Shown here: positions 22,497 through 34,899 of the stretch, piece after piece
Layout of the letters: each line of letters opens with the position of its first letter
Numbering within the stretch: the first letter of the stretch is position 1
Assembly (NCBI RefSeq): GCF_014898055.3
Contig: NW_023601543.1
Coordinates: forward strand, 11,307,314-11,371,313
Direction of reading: 5' to 3'
Length of the DNA: 64,000 bases
From: Talpa occidentalis
Lineage: Eukaryota > Chordata > Mammalia > Eulipotyphla > Talpidae
Made by a program: the position numbers and the translations under genes
Notes under the pieces: model-generated
What the model saw: only the letters and a program-made list of their open reading frames with translations
Databases searched by the model: none
Told to the model about the DNA's origin: nothing

Positions 22497-23425
22497 TTTC
22501 AACCACACCTGATTTTATGTTAATAAAGAGCCTTTTGAAAAAGTCCCTAAGGGTAGGGGCTGGTTGCCGCAGGAACCAACCACATGATCAGAATTTGGAG
22601 GTAAACCAATCATCAATAGCCACTGATCTAATCAATCCTGCCTATGTAATGAAGCTTCTTTGAAATTGCCACAAAGACGGGGTTCAGAGAATTTCCGGGC
22701 TGATGAACCAGGACATTTCCATGTGCCATCATGCTGGGCCGCAAACTGCGCATGGAGAGAAACTCCTTTGTTTAGGAACCTCCTCCAAAGTATCTCTTCT
22801 TTTGACTGTTGGTTCCTACCCTGGTAACCTAGTGAGTGAACCGGTTTCCTCAGTCTTGTGAGACATTCTAGCAAATCAATCAAACCTAAGGAGGGGGTGA
22901 TGGGAACAAGTAGCATCTGTACTTCAGATTGACATTGGGAATAGAGGGCAGTTTTATGGGACTGACCCCTCAATGTGTGAGACCTGATGTTCTCTGTTGC
23001 TGGAATACCTGTGGGTCTCGGTTTCCCTTGGGCAATACAAGGAAACAGAGTTTGAGGAGAAGGAAAGTAGGTTACAAGCGGGTAGGAGGACGACTGGGCA
23101 AAGGTCAGCATGTCCATCCTTGCAACACAAGCGTCTGGAGACTTTGGTTGACGCCAGCTTGTTTTTGCTATCACCTGGAGGTCAGCAATTCCAATGTTAT
23201 CTTCCTAGTGATGCTCTTTTCCCTCTGAATGTAAGAAAAAAAAAGTTTGTTAAGCCCAGAGGGCAAATAAAGGGAATGGGAGAGCTTATCTGGTAGGTCA
23301 AAGAGACAATGTGTTGTTGCTGCTTCATCTCCGGGTCAGGTGTCAGAATTGGGTTGAACAGTAGGGCCCCCGGCTAGTGTCAGAGAATTGGTCCATGATG
23401 TGCAAAACCCCACGAGTTATAATTG
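22497..23425 (+). mobile_element. Endogenous-retrovirus solo LTR, with an internal insertion
   Basis: Resembles a common ERVL-type LTR: 'tgcctatgtaatgaagcttc', 'ggggttcagagaatttccgg', 'aacctagtgagtgaaccggt', 'caaacctaaggagggggtga', 'gacctgatgttctc', and the end 'gtgtcagaattgggttgaac'. About 22995-23325 does not fit the LTR and looks inserted. No retroviral gene is present. The 180-codon minus-strand frame (22632-23174) lies wholly inside and reads non-coding LTR sequence. Confidence 0.65.
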
Positions 23426-24706
23426 TTGCAGCAAAACCTTACATGGACATTTTTTTTCTACATCTGGTGTAGGTTCTGGGAATCTTGATAAAATCTTGTT
23501 TTTTACAGGGCTCTAGGTAATGCTTATCTTCAGGTTACATTGGGAAACCATGATCCTCAGCAATTTGCAATAAAAGCTTTGATTCATAATGTGGAATCTC
23601 AAACATGTGCCAAGGTAGTAGAATGTAAAGACTTGTTAATAGTAATAATAAAACAGATCTTATTATTGAAAATCATCCTATAAAGACATTATCACATACT
23701 GTACATATTACCACATTAGAACCTCTTAACAGCTTGGTAAACTGGGTAGGTCAAGGATTCTTGTCCCCAATTTAAGGATGAAGACACCCTGCCAGAATGT
23801 AGTTTGTAATACAACTGGAGAAAAAACAAAATATGTATTAAATGATGCAAGATGTCCACTTTGGCAAGAGAATGCCTTAGAACTCAGTATACAAGTCTGA
23901 AGGAATGTGGAGCCCCAGGGTAAGCCTGAAGCAAACAGGATTCCAGACTTCCCCAAATAGGAGATAACCTGTGCATTAGAAACTCAGATATTTTCCATGG
24001 CACTGTGAAATCTTTCTAGACTGGATTCTCATGTGATAGAAACTCAGATATTTTCCATGGCACTGTGAAATCTTTCTAGACTGGATTCTCATGTGAACTG
24101 TACCAGTGACAGTTTCCACAACCACATATTGTACCACAAACCAGTCTGACCTGCAAGGGAAGTACAAGCTTTGCTCCTTTTTGCAATACTCTGCTGCCTA
24201 ACCAGTTTGTGTTTGCAAAATGACACGTGGTCGGATCAAGATGGAGATGTCCGTGTTGAATGGGGCCTTGCCTAGAATCCTTCCTGGGCTTGTTGAGGGC
24301 TTCAGACACTGTGGAGCTGAAGGATTTAATTTCATTTTACCCAATTGTATTGGTTTCTTTTCTGGATCAGGCATTGTGCTGGCAACTGTGGGTTGGCGTC
24401 AGGAAATTGTTAGTCTAGGAGAGAAGGGAAGAGACAATTACATGACTAGTGATTAGCTAAGTCAGGAAGAATTGTAAAAGAGAATAAACAATGTTCATTG
24501 ATGATGGAGCAGGAGTTGATAGTTCTCATGGATGGTCCTGGAAGTATGGCACTGACACTGGGTCTTGAAAGATAGGTAGCCATTCCAGAGACGGGCATGT
24601 TAAACTAAGAGAATCTGTGAGCAAAGGCATCAGAAGTCTGAACCCAAGGGCGGTCTAGTGCAACCCATTGCTTGGGTGGGACACCTGAGAATTCCTTTGG
24701 GCTTTA
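23426..24706. other. Unassigned intergenic sequence
   Basis: Apart from the 60-bp duplication I see no gene. A MIR-like fragment may lie at 23710-23800 ('ttcttgtccccaatttaagg'). Confidence 0.5.
23977..24096. repeat. Exact 60-bp tandem duplication
   Basis: 23977-24036 and 24037-24096 are identical at every base by eye. Each unit contains TTTTCCATGGCACTGTG and TTTCTAGACTGGATTC. It lies in non-repeat sequence. Confidence 0.95.
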
Positions 24707-25013
24707 TTTATTTTTTTTAAGTTATTTATTTATTTGTTTGTTTGTTTATTTGTTTATTTATACAAGCACCGGGCACAGTCAGAAGCGCGGGAGGGTGAGA
24801 GAATTCACCAGAGCCAGAGCGGGGAGCAGAGCAGGCAGAAGGACCCAAGTACACTGTTGAGGGGAGCAGCGGGCGGCAGGAGAGGTCTGCGCGCCATGTG
24901 GGACCCTCCTCTGGTGGCCGGGGAGCAGCCGGGGATCGAACTGGCCCTGCAGAGGCTGTGGGCAGCCTCGCACCCAGCGCCCAACCGCTGCGCCACGCCA
25001 CCGGGGAGGCCCT
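24707..25013 (-). mobile_element. tRNA-derived SINE, type B
   Basis: Full length, with GTTTGTTTGTTTATTTG in the tail. The 11-bp duplication TTTGGGCTTTA is exact (24696-24706, 25016-25026). It retains many CpG sites; the 5' end has CGCCACGCCACCGGGG, a 6-bp duplication. Confidence 0.96.
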
Positions 25014-25303
25014 CATTTGGGCTTTAAACTTGTGGGGAGGGCAACTGTGGCTACTGCACTTTCCTCTTCCTTTCCGAACATAAATAACATTTGATCTATT
25101 TTCTTTCAGTATTCAATGATTTTTTTATTGGGGGCCTATGTTCTGGATACAAAGAAGAAAACATTAAAAAATGAAGGAAACATTGGTGAGCTACTCTTTT
25201 GAAGGAAAACAATTAGAATGCACATGGTGTTTGAGAAATGGCACATATGTCTACCAAACTATTTATACATGCAATTATTAAAATTTAATCTTGAACGTTC
25301 TAT

Positions 25304-25597
25304 TTTTTTTTTTAAGATTTATTCATTTATGCATACAAGAGCTGGGGTACAGGCTAGAGGTGTGGGGTGGTGGTGATGGTGAGAGGATTCACCAGAGACA
25401 GAGTGGGGAACAGAACAGGCAGATTAAGTGAAATACACTGCTGAGGGGAGCAGCAGACAAGACAGGAGAGGTCTGCTGTGCCATGTTGGTTGTGGGTTGT
25501 GGGTTGCTCCTGGCTGGCCGGGAATTGAACTCATGCTGCAGTGGCTGCAGATAGCTTCATAGGTTGTGTGTTAATCCTTGTGCCACCAGGGAGGCCC
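25304..25597 (-). mobile_element. tRNA-derived SINE, type A
   Basis: Flanks TGAACGTTCTAT (25292) and TGAACATTCTAT (25598) differ at one base. It has a small internal GGTTGTGGGTTGTGGGTTG expansion and TGGTGGTGATGG. Confidence 0.95.
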
Positions 25598-26248
25598 TGA
25601 ACATTCTATCTTTAATGATACTCTGGGGGGCTATGGTTAGTTACTGACAGCAGAGCCTCAATCAAGGGGGAATATGTGGAGCGGTCAGGGCTGCTTGAGT
25701 TGTCCTGGGTCCTGAGCAGTTTGTTGGTTCAGAGCATTGGGTGCACCAGAAAAGGAATAAGGAGAACCTCATATACCAAGCTAAGAAGTTGTAGGTGTTT
25801 CAAGCAGAAGACTCATACAGTCACATATACCTCTTCCATATATCTCTGTGGTTGCTGTTCGGGAGACAGCTTAGACAGAGGCAAGAGTGGGAGAGCCCAG
25901 TTAGGAGGTTACTGGAGAGCATAATGTCATGGGGCCTAGACAGTCTGTAGCTGAGGTTGGAGTAGGAACAGAGGTGGCGAGTAAGACGCGTCGCAGAGGT
26001 AGAATCAGCTCGCTGTGGGTACACTTTGGGTGTGTATGTATGTGCGTGTAGGAAAGTGAGACGGGGAGGAGTCAAGGGGGGCGGCCCAAATAGTGCAAAG
26101 AGGGGTGGCCTCTGCAACGGGCCGCAGGAGGGAAGACCGGGCGTGTGGAGGTGGAGGGCAGATCAGAGACGGAGAAGTAAGTTTGAAGCACAGAGATGGA
26201 ACCCGAGAGGCCAGGTGGCAGTAAGGAAGAGCCGCCCTCAGCATAGGT

Positions 26249-26265
26249 CCCGCCCAGGCCCCGCC
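26249..26265 (+). promoter_or_regulatory. Pair of GC boxes upstream of MOSPD1 exon 1
   Basis: CCCGCCC (26249-26255) and CCCCGCC (26259-26265) lie ten bases apart, both in the Sp/KLF-type GC-box orientation. They sit just upstream of the inferred start of exon 1. No TATA box is seen close by, so a dispersed CpG-island start is likely. The assignment is by motif and position only. Confidence 0.5.
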
Positions 26266-26289
26266 TCTTCTTCCACCCACCCGCAACCA

Positions 26290-26423
26290 CAGCTCATCCT
26301 CCAGGGCGGAGAGAGGTGGCATTTGAGTCCGCCGGTATCCCAGCAGGCAGTGCAGCTTACAGACGCTGACAAAGGACCCGAGTTGCAGTCGCAGCTGCTT
26401 TCCAAGGAGCCGATGTGGCCGAG
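26290..26423 (+). other. MOSPD1: MOSPD1 exon 1 (non-coding, 5' end approximate)
   Basis: A good donor, CCGAG followed by GTGAGAG, lies at 26424 inside the CpG island, in the right position and orientation for the first, untranslated exon. The 5' end is a guess, placed just 3' of the GC boxes; it cannot be read from sequence. An ATG at 26413 opens a short upstream frame that crosses the splice junction. Confidence 0.65.
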
Positions 26424-28239
26424 GTGAGAGTCCCCCACCGTCCCGTCACCCACTTCCTCCGACTTCGGGAAACCATGGAAGTTACCGAAAGACCCCGCTC
26501 AAAGATCGATGCAAACCCAAACCGCGAGCTCGGCTCGGTGACTGACAGCCGGGCTCGGCGGCGCCGGGAAGCGGAGCGGGTGGGAGGTGGGGAGGAAGCG
26601 ATCGGGTCCTTTCTGCCCCATCTCTGACTGTCACGGCCACGCTGCCCGCCCGCCGAGCCCGGCCCCGGGGTCTGGCCCGCCCGAGCCTGTCTGGCGCCCC
26701 TGCCCGGGCGGCGGCGGCGGCTCGGGCTCCTCCCGGTGCCTGCCCCGCGGAGTTCGGTTGCCTCGGGGATGCGACTCCAGGGACAACTCTTTGGCGGAGG
26801 TGGCCGAGGACTGGGGGAGGAGGCTGACAGCCTGTTGGAGGTGACACCGTCCTCGCCCTTCCTTCAGCCTAGCGGCTGCCCCAGCCAGCCCGGTAAAGGG
26901 AATGCGTGCGACTGGAGCGAGGCGTCCCGGGATGGTAGAAGGCGATGAAAGTGGGGTGAGAAGGCGCAAGGGGGGGGGCACCTTCTTGGAATAATGGGAT
27001 GGGGAGTGATAATGGCCTGTATCCTTCCCCCTTCCTGGACCTCCGCGAGGATCCTAATGGTTGCACCAGCTGCTCGCCTGTAAACAGGCTCACATGACCG
27101 GGTTCACATGGAGCCGCCTGTATTGGGGACGAGGGCTGTAAATGCTGGGCCCCAATCAGGTGGAGCTCTAAGTCCGAGGACTTTTTCTACTATCTTCCCC
27201 AGCCATCCGGCCCTTAATCCTGAAGTGCAGTTTCCCCGCTGGGCCAGGTAATTGTCATCTGTCCTCTCCGGGCTCAGGGAGCATTTCCACCCCAGTACGT
27301 AGAATCGAAGAGACCTCACGTCGGGGAGCGAGTGGGCAAATGATAAGTGAAAACAGTCCCGGGTTTTTGACCTTTGAGGAAAATAAGAGAAAGACGCAAA
27401 CCTGAAAAAAAATCTGTCCTTAGGATCTTGCCCAAAAAGCAGTTCTGTTCTTTGGAATGCATGGCGTCCTTAATGTGAATTACAGACAGAAGGCGAAGTC
27501 AACTTTTTCAGGCAGGGCACATCTCGGATGAAATATAGTCTTCCTGATAAATCTTGTCCATGTTTTCTCTAAGTGCTGGAAGTCTCTCTGCCTATAAAAT
27601 ACTATATGTAGGATATTGAATTGGGAGTGGATATCAGCTTTTAGATTGCACATATATTTGGTAGAAAACAGTAGTAAATTTAAAAATGAGTGTCGGGGCC
27701 AAATGTACCTTCAGGTGTTTCATGTCCGCATACCCAAACAGCATGAGAAATTAATCTCATTTTTAAAGCATTTCTAGAATTCTCAAAATAAGAGGTTTGC
27801 CCAAATACTTAAAATTAGGGATTTTTTTCCAAATCTGTGAGGGTGGTTGTCATAGATTTCCCTTTACATGTAGTATACTCAGAATAAAGTTACCCCTATT
27901 GCTTATTTAAAAAAATGCATGTCTTCCCTTTAATTGTTTATGGACATTTTCTTTCCCTGATTTTTTATTTAACTTTTGTTTAATCTTATGAAGTTCTTAC
28001 ATTTCACTTCAATTTCTGAGAGCATAAATCAATTAAGAAACTACTAAAAAAAAAAAGCTTCCCATCCTCTAGTAGGCCAATAGAGTCACTTGCTACTCTT
28101 ATTTCTGTTTTTAAAAAGGTTAAGAGGAATTTTAGAGCTTGTCTAAAACTTAACACAGGAGCAGATTATCAGTGTTGCTGGTATCTTGTTTTACCACCTT
28201 GTAGCATGCTGGAAAATCTTGCTCTACAATAAATAGATC

Positions 28240-28330
28240 AAGTGATTTACTTTTAAGGCCCTCCATTTCCTCATCTGTAATATGAAAAGTTTTGTTTTAA
28301 TCTCCAGGGTCTCTTATAACACTCAAGTTC
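28240..28330 (+). mobile_element. MIR fragment
   Basis: 'ccatttcctcatctgtaata' followed by 'aatctccagggtctcttata'; short and diverged. Confidence 0.5.
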
Positions 28331-29109
28331 CATAAAATAGTGCAACTTTTTATTGGGAACTGTTGGACAAAATGTTGTTCAAATAAGCCGAGACATGAGC
28401 ATCAACTAAAAGCACATGCAGTAAGTAACAAGAGGCATCCAGAGTCCTGATAGAAATAGAAATTGCACTCTGCAAAATTCTCATTAAATTATTGGGTAAG
28501 TAGCTTGTACCCCTCTCTCCTCCCATCAGGAAACTGAAGACTGTCCCTGCTGAATTCTGTCTCCTGAATTAGAAATAACAGTTTCACCTGACTTTCTTGA
28601 CCTTGAGGGCATAGTACAAAGTCTGACTCTTTCACTCATACTAGCTTCTTCCTGAATCAAGCGGTCTCTGTGGTCTGTGATGAAGTTAGAAGAAAAAGGA
28701 GGTTCTACCAGGGTCTCACCTTGGCAGTTCTTTGGTTACATCACCAGAGCCAGTCTCTTCTCCCCCCCAGCTTTTCCAGGTTTGAAATGTAATTTTCTCA
28801 GCACATCCAAAATAATTAGTCTCAGGGACTGATTTTTATGTTAATGTGAATGCCAGTTTACTAATTTACTGTGAGAGGAAGAACTGCCAAGCAGACAGGA
28901 GGACTCATGTATAAGCCAGGGGACTCTGCTCTGGACATTATGGGAACACGTAGAAATTGCTCTTGACTCCCCTTTTTCTAGGGTCTCTGTAGAACACTTT
29001 TTTCTTAAAACACTGGCAGTTGATGGCAGATTTCTTTTATATAAAAACCATTTCGGCCATATCTTTGTATGACTGTGACCTAGTCATCTGATTGAACTTG
29101 GGCCATATA

Positions 29110-29890
29110 ATAAAACATCTCTAAAATCTGTTTCTTCTCCATTCCTACTAACTCTAGGCCTTCATCATCTCTCCGTGTCACAATCATTTTTTAAAAACTA
29201 TCATTGGCAACCAGTTTCTCAGGCTTATTTACTGAGTTCCCTGCTTAAAATCCTTCAGAGATTTTCCATTGCCTGCAGCCATAGTGCTCAAAGAAGAATG
29301 CCTCAGAATCATCTGGAGGGCTTATTAAAACACAGATGGGTGGATCCCTACCCCAGAATTTGATTCAGTAGGTCACGGGTGGGACCCAATAATTTGCATT
29401 TCTAACAAGTTCCCAGGTGAAGTTCCCCCTGCTGGTGGGAAACCAGGGTTTGAGAAACACTGACATCCAGAATCAACTCTAACCCCCTAAAGTTGGCTTA
29501 TAGGATCTTTTCACCATCTGCCTCCTGCTTACCTTTCCAGCCTTATCTTTTGCCACTCCCCCAAACATGCTATTTTTTAGCCACATGCAGTGCCAAAGCT
29601 CATTTAAGAGGCCCTTTCACTCCTCTATACCTATTCTTCCTGGAGTTCACCCCCTGGTACTGCAAACTCCTATTTAACGCAGACTGTAACTTTCTACAAG
29701 CTCCCAGAGCACTTTATATCAGCTTTTTAACACAGTTCACATTATATCCTAACTGCTAGGGGCATCTGTTTTTTTCCTGCTAAACTGACTTTTTAGAGGG
29801 CTGAGAAATAATGTCTTGATTTTGTATTCATATTCCCTAGCACAGTGCCTGGCATATAAGTACTCAATGAATGTTGAATGAATTTGTGAC
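29110..29890 (+). mobile_element. L2 element, interrupted by a MER5-type element
   Basis: 'gagttccctgcttaaaatcc', then after the interruption 'catctgcctcctgcttacct', 'gccacatgcagtgccaaagc', 'ttcctggagttcaccccctg', and the 3' end 'agcacagtgcctggcatata' with 'gaatgttgaatgaa'. This is the usual order of the L2 3' kilobase. Confidence 0.75.
29283..29466 (-). mobile_element. MER5A-type hAT (Charlie) element
   Basis: Contains GCCTCAGAATCATCTGGAGG, ATTTGATTCAGTAGGTCACG, AATTTGCATTTCTAACAAGT and ends GGTTTGAGAAACACTG, the element's inverted terminus. Confidence 0.85.
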
Positions 29891-30601
29891 TGTCAAACTG
29901 AGTGCTATGCAGAGCAACATATATTTCATATATTGAATTAATAAGGATTTTGCTTTGAGAACTGCATATCTTAAAATAATTAAAGACGTTGGAATAGTAA
30001 AACAAGGGTTGGAAAAAACTAAAATATTTTGAAAAAAGAGGCCATTGGAGGGGGCTCCCTTTGTTTTTAATCTTAAAATGTATACTACTCAACTTTCACA
30101 TCTTGGTTATATAATAACCGATCATTACATATCATTGATAGCAGTCAGTCCCATTAGATATGAATTACACCAAAAAACAGAAGATGTATAGAAACAAAAT
30201 GCCTAATATTGAGCAATGAGCTACTTAAAAATACAGAGGTGAACATTATAAAATTGCTTGTGAGTTGACTTGAGGAACATACTAACCATTAAAAATCCTA
30301 ATAGCCCTAGAAATATAAATAGGAAGAGCACCAAGTTTGTGAAATGGGAAGGAAAGAGAGGTTCTTGTACTATGAGAATAAAGTAAAAGTACATATTGCA
30401 CATAACTATTTAGTATTTATTTGGCCATTGGCAAGGACTGCCAAGTATGGAGGGAACAGATAGTCCCATGCCAGATCAAAAGGGAACTGGAGGTGGAGCT
30501 GGGAGCCCTAATCAGAGTAAAACAGCCAGGAACAGGTAGCAAGAAGCAATGCAGATGGGTCTCTAGTCTCTGGGGAAGTCTGTGTCTGTTTTCAATTTTT
30601 T

Positions 30602-30876
30602 TGGAAGATTTATTTATTTTTTTATTTATGCATACAAGAGCTGGGGTGTAGGCCAGAGGTGTGGGGGAGGGGGGAGCGGATTCACCAGAGACAGAATGGG
30701 TAGCAGAACAGGCAGATTGCCTGAAATACACTGCTGAGGGGAGCAGCAGGCGAGACAGGAGAGGTCTGCTGCGCCATGTGTGTTAGCTCCCTGGCCGGGA
30801 TCAGAACTCATGCTGCAGAGGCTGCCGTTAGCTTCATAGTGCTGAGACTTAACCTCTTGCACCACCAGGGAGGCCC
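30602..30876 (-). mobile_element. tRNA-derived SINE, type A, in MOSPD1 intron 1
   Basis: Antisense to the gene. Flanks CTGTTTTCAATTTTT and CTCTTTTCAAATTTT are imperfect duplicates. Confidence 0.94.
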
Positions 30877-31426
30877 TCTTTTCAAATTTTGAGCCACTTT
30901 TTTCATTTGACTTTTCTTGCAGCTCCCTCCCCCCCCAAAAAATGGGTGGGGTGGGAAATGACAGTATACTTTTAAAGTGGTTTCTGTGCTCTTTAACAGT
31001 CCCCAAGTTTTGAATCTATGGTGGTAAAAGATAATGAAATTTCCCCTCTTTATCTCAGAGTCTTGTCTTTCCTCTGGTCAGCCCAAAGTGAGGAAAACAG
31101 AAAATAATCACAATTTGGGGTACTGGTCTCCCTGGACTGCAGGTGGAAAGCATATGGGAGGATCTGTTTATGCTTTTTTTGTTGTTGTGGGAGAGTAGTT
31201 TGCAAACTGGTCACAAGGTGGTGTACACACATAAGGTTTTCTTTCAAATTTCCTTTTCCCCCTGTGCCTTTGGTACAGGAAAAAGACAAGGCATTTTCTT
31301 GTACACCAGCTTCCAGCTGTACTATCTCCCTATAAGGTTGGGGTATTTTGGTTGGGGTACATTGCTGCCTTGGATTTCTAAACACTGCTGGCCCAGCTGG
31401 GCATTGAGGAGCCAGGAAGGATGAGA

Positions 31427-31470
31427 GGGACATGGGGGAGGGGAGGAGAAGGAAGTGGGGGGGGAGGAGA
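31427..31470 (+). other. G-rich tract (possible G-quadruplex)
   Basis: Runs of three or more G at several places (GGGGGAGGGG and later G8) with short A/T spacers. A second such tract, GGGGTGGAGGTGGAGTGGGG, lies at 31838-31868. Confidence 0.5.
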
Positions 31471-32199
31471 GGCAGCCAAAGGGCCAGCAGCCAGTTAAGA
31501 TTTACTGTTCCTCTGATTGGGATCTTTTGCCTGTCTGTTGTGGACAAAGTGTTCAACTGTGGGGACGGGGCAATGTTCCTCGATGGAGGAGACAGTTATC
31601 AGCAGACACCTGTAAGTTAACTGGTAAGCACAGCCTCTGCTAAGTGCCTAACACTGAACTTGGGTCTATGAAGGATTAAAAAAAAAAAACAACTCAACAC
31701 CACACACCTTTAGAAAAAAACATTATCCTGAAGTCTGGGGAGTCATAATCAATCCACACAAAACAAGTGTCAAAATATGCGATCCATACAGTAATGTAAT
31801 AAAGTCAGTGACATCCATGTAGATCATAGTAGAGGAAGCTGGGGTGGAGGTGGAGTGGGGGTGGGGGTTTCAACTAGGCTTTGAAGAATGAGTCTAGAGA
31901 GAAAGAATTAAATAAACCTTAGTTATTAATGCCCTAATGAAGAGCTGCTGACAGGCTCTTCAAACTGAAAGGCTACTCTTTCATAATCAGGAAAAGAAAT
32001 GTGGGCAGCTTAGCAAGTGAAATTGTTGATTTTTCTATATAAAACTGAGAAGGATATAGATGCCTCAAACCTTGAATTTTTGATCATCCTTTGAAAACTC
32101 TTCTGGAAAGCAGGGAAATTTTCTAGAGACGAGGACAGAAAACATCTGGGAGGCAGGGTTTTGAAGTGAGACAGAGGACATGATTCTCTAGGGAAGTGT

Positions 32200-32290
32200 G
32201 AATCTAGAGACCAGATAGGATAAGTGCCTTCACCACCCTGGGCCAGCTTTCCTCATCTGTAAACTGAGAAGGGTTGGGTGCTAACATCCT
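32200..32290 (+). mobile_element. MIR fragment
   Basis: 'tttcctcatctgtaaactga' and neighbouring sequence match the MIR 3' half. Confidence 0.55.
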
Positions 32291-32383
32291 TCCACTTTGT
32301 GCTTGACTTTTGGAAAGTAACCTCGTAAACTGATTTGCAGTAAGGCTTTACCGGCTTAGCATATATAATCTCTTCCCTGAATT

Positions 32384-32427
32384 ATTTATTTATTTATTTA
32401 TTTATTCATTTATTTATTTTTAAAGAT

Positions 32428-32458
<31 letters not shown>

Positions 32459-32706
32459 TACAAGCACTGGGTACAGTCAGAAGCGCGGGAGGGTGAGAGA
32501 ATTCACCAGAGCCAGAGCGGGGAGCAGAGCAGGCAGAAGGACCGAAGTACACTGCTGAGGGGAGCAGCGGGTGGCAGGAGAGGTCTGCGCGCCATGTGGG
32601 ACCCTCCTCCCGTGGCCGGGGAGCAGCCGGGGATCGAACTGGAGCTGCAGAGGCTGCGGGCAGCTTCACAACCCAGCGCTCAACCGCTGCGCCACCGGGG
32701 AGGCCC
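32384..32706 (-). mobile_element. tRNA-derived SINE, type B, with long TTTA tail, in intron 1
   Basis: The A-rich tail has grown into a (TTTA)n tract of about 75 bp. Flanks TCTTCCCTGAATT (32371) and TCTTCCCCGAATT (32707) differ at one base. CpG-rich and well preserved. Confidence 0.96.
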
Positions 32707-33696
32707 TCTTCCCCGAATTTTTATACTTTGTCATTTTGCAGTATAGACTGGAGCAAAGAGAAAACATTAGTCTCTGGAAAACCATCAATTAAAGGCAGGC
32801 ATTACACTTCATTATGTTTATTGGCAGAGTCTTTAACCTTGCTCTGGTCACTTGGTGCTAATTCTTCCCTAATTTCTATTGGTTGGAGTTTAGGCAGCAA
32901 CTTACATCTTAGCCAAGATAAGTGCTAAATGGGAACAGGGATATGAAAAAAATAATAAACTGCTCAAAAAATGTTTAAACACTTCTTTCAGGGTGACCAG
33001 GTGGTGATAGCCTATTCAGGATTCATGGGGAAATATTTTCATTCCACGAAATGTACGCAATTCATAAAGAGAATGCTGCAAAATGAAAAGAAAAAGAATT
33101 TCTACTAAGCCGTTAGTCAAAGCTAGTAATATTTCTACTGTGAGCTGTGTTGGCCAACTTCTTAAAGTTCGAATCCAGAGCTTGATACTTGTTCTATGTA
33201 GTTGTGACTTCACAGCCATATTTAAATACCATTTCATTCCTTTCTAACAAAAGGTTTTGTATTTCCTAGGTTTGCATGTCATGTTAAATAAACCTGTTTT
33301 TCTCATCCTCATGAGTTTGTTGCATGTAAAATTATTTTAAGTCATTGAAATCATTCTATTTAACACAGTTTCAGGTTTTCAATGTTATTAAAGGATCTTA
33401 AATTGGAAAATGCAATTAACAGATTTTTCACATATTGTTTCTAAATTCCTTCCTGTGCTTCAAAACTGACACCTTTTTCAAGTAAGGCCCTAGTACGGTT
33501 GTGTAATTTGACTTTTTTTTTTTTTACTTTTGAATAGGTATTCATAGGGTTCAGAATTCAAGATACAAAAGGGTATCCAAAGAAAACAATTTTCCACCCC
33601 TGTCTCCAGTCACTCAGGTTGTCTCATCAGGGCTAGGCCTGCCTATCCTTCCAAAGATATTTTACCCACATCCAAGAAAATAGGTTTACATAACAG

Positions 33697-33716
33697 CATG
33701 GTAGCATGCTACCATG
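33697..33716. repeat. 20-bp perfect palindrome with flanking direct repeats
   Basis: CATGGTAGCATGCTACCATG equals its own reverse complement. GGTAGCATG recurs downstream, and TAGGTTTACAT occurs at 33682 and 33730, so the segment grew by local duplication. Confidence 0.9.
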
Positions 33717-34633
33717 GTAGGTAGCATGGTAGGTTTACATGGTAGCATGCTTTTCACTCTTCATCCATCACACCATGCACTTGAAGCTCAGCTCATATCT
33801 ACACCGCACGAGGAGCTTCCTCTTTCTTCTTGATAGATATCTGGTACCCCAGTGAATGGCTATATCATACTTCATTTAATGAATCCCCTATTAATGGACA
33901 GCCTGGCTGTTTTCCAATCATTTGCTATTGACAGCACCCACCAGCTCTTATCAGTGCCAAGCCCTAGTCCATGTGCTTCACAGAAATTATTTTATTTAAT
34001 CCTCAGTGTGGCAAAGGAAACCTTTCTCTTACATGATTTGACACAAGGGGAATAGTTATGCCAAATGAATTCCTAGACGTAGAATCTTCAGAGCAGAGGG
34101 TCTGTGTGTTTAATTTGGGCAGATCTAGTGGACATGCCAATTCATGTCCCTACCAGCAATGTAAGAACATGAATGATTGTGTGCCCAACATGTGCTTGTA
34201 GACTTTTTGGATTTGGCTAATTTTACAGGTCAAAAAAATGTATTTCAGTATAGCTTTAGTTTGTATATCTCTTGTGAGTAGGATTATACAACCTTTTGTA
34301 AGGTTAAGAACAATTCATATGTCCTTTTCTATAAACGATTATAGCATTTACTCATTTTTATATTGAGTTATATTTTTCCTAATGGTTTGTAGAGTCCTCT
34401 GTAATATAGTAGGGAAATTGGACATGGCCTTTGATAGGAATTGAAAATGGTCTTTTAGCTTATAAAGTTGTGCTTTTTGCCATGCAGAGCTGAAGTCTTT
34501 ATATAGTTGAATTTATCAATATTTTGGGGGAGCTGATTGTTAGAAGTCCTAAAATTATAAAAAAAAAAATTTTCCCATGGTTTCTAGTGCTTTTATGGTT
34601 TCATTTTTTTTTACACTTGCTTTTTTTTTTCCT

Positions 34634-34899
34634 AAAGATTCATTTTATTTTTATGCATGCAAGAGCTGGGGTACAGGCCGGAGGTGAGGGTGGTGGTGAG
34701 AGGATTTACCAGAGACAGAATGGGGAACAGAACAGACAGATTGACTGAAATACACTGCTGAGAGGAGCAGCAGGTGAGTCCGGAGAGGTCTGCTGCACCA
34801 TGTGGGTTGCTCCCTGGCCGGGGATTGAACTCAGTGCTGCAGTGGCTGCAGTTGGCTTCATAGGTTGCGTCTTAACCCCTTCTGCCACTAGGGAGGCCC
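34634..34899 (-). mobile_element. tRNA-derived SINE, type A, in the intron 1 L1
   Basis: Complete, 5' end GCCACTAGGGAGGCCC. It inserted into the older L1, which continues on both sides. Confidence 0.94.

Larger units (their letters stand above)
25980..27330. promoter_or_regulatory. MOSPD1: CpG island at the MOSPD1 promoter
   Basis: CpG and GC content jump here compared with the AT-rich flanks. I count roughly 33 CpG dinucleotides by eye in 26521-26760 alone, with runs such as GCGGCGGCGG near 26710. The dense core is about 26220-26960, thinning to 27330. It spans the putative transcription start, exon 1 and the start of intron 1. It is free of SINE and LINE insertions, as expected for a housekeeping-type promoter. 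Open frames within it on both strands are typical by-products of GC-rich DNA. Confidence 0.9.

Noticed and set aside
22632..23174. 180-codon frame on the minus strand, the longest in the window
   Set aside because: It lies inside an LTR-like repeat and antisense to it; no domain recognised.
26482..26847. 121-codon minus-strand and 85-codon plus-strand frames in the CpG island
   Set aside because: Proline/arginine/glycine-rich readings of GC-rich DNA; few stop codons are expected there. No splice pattern or domain supports them.
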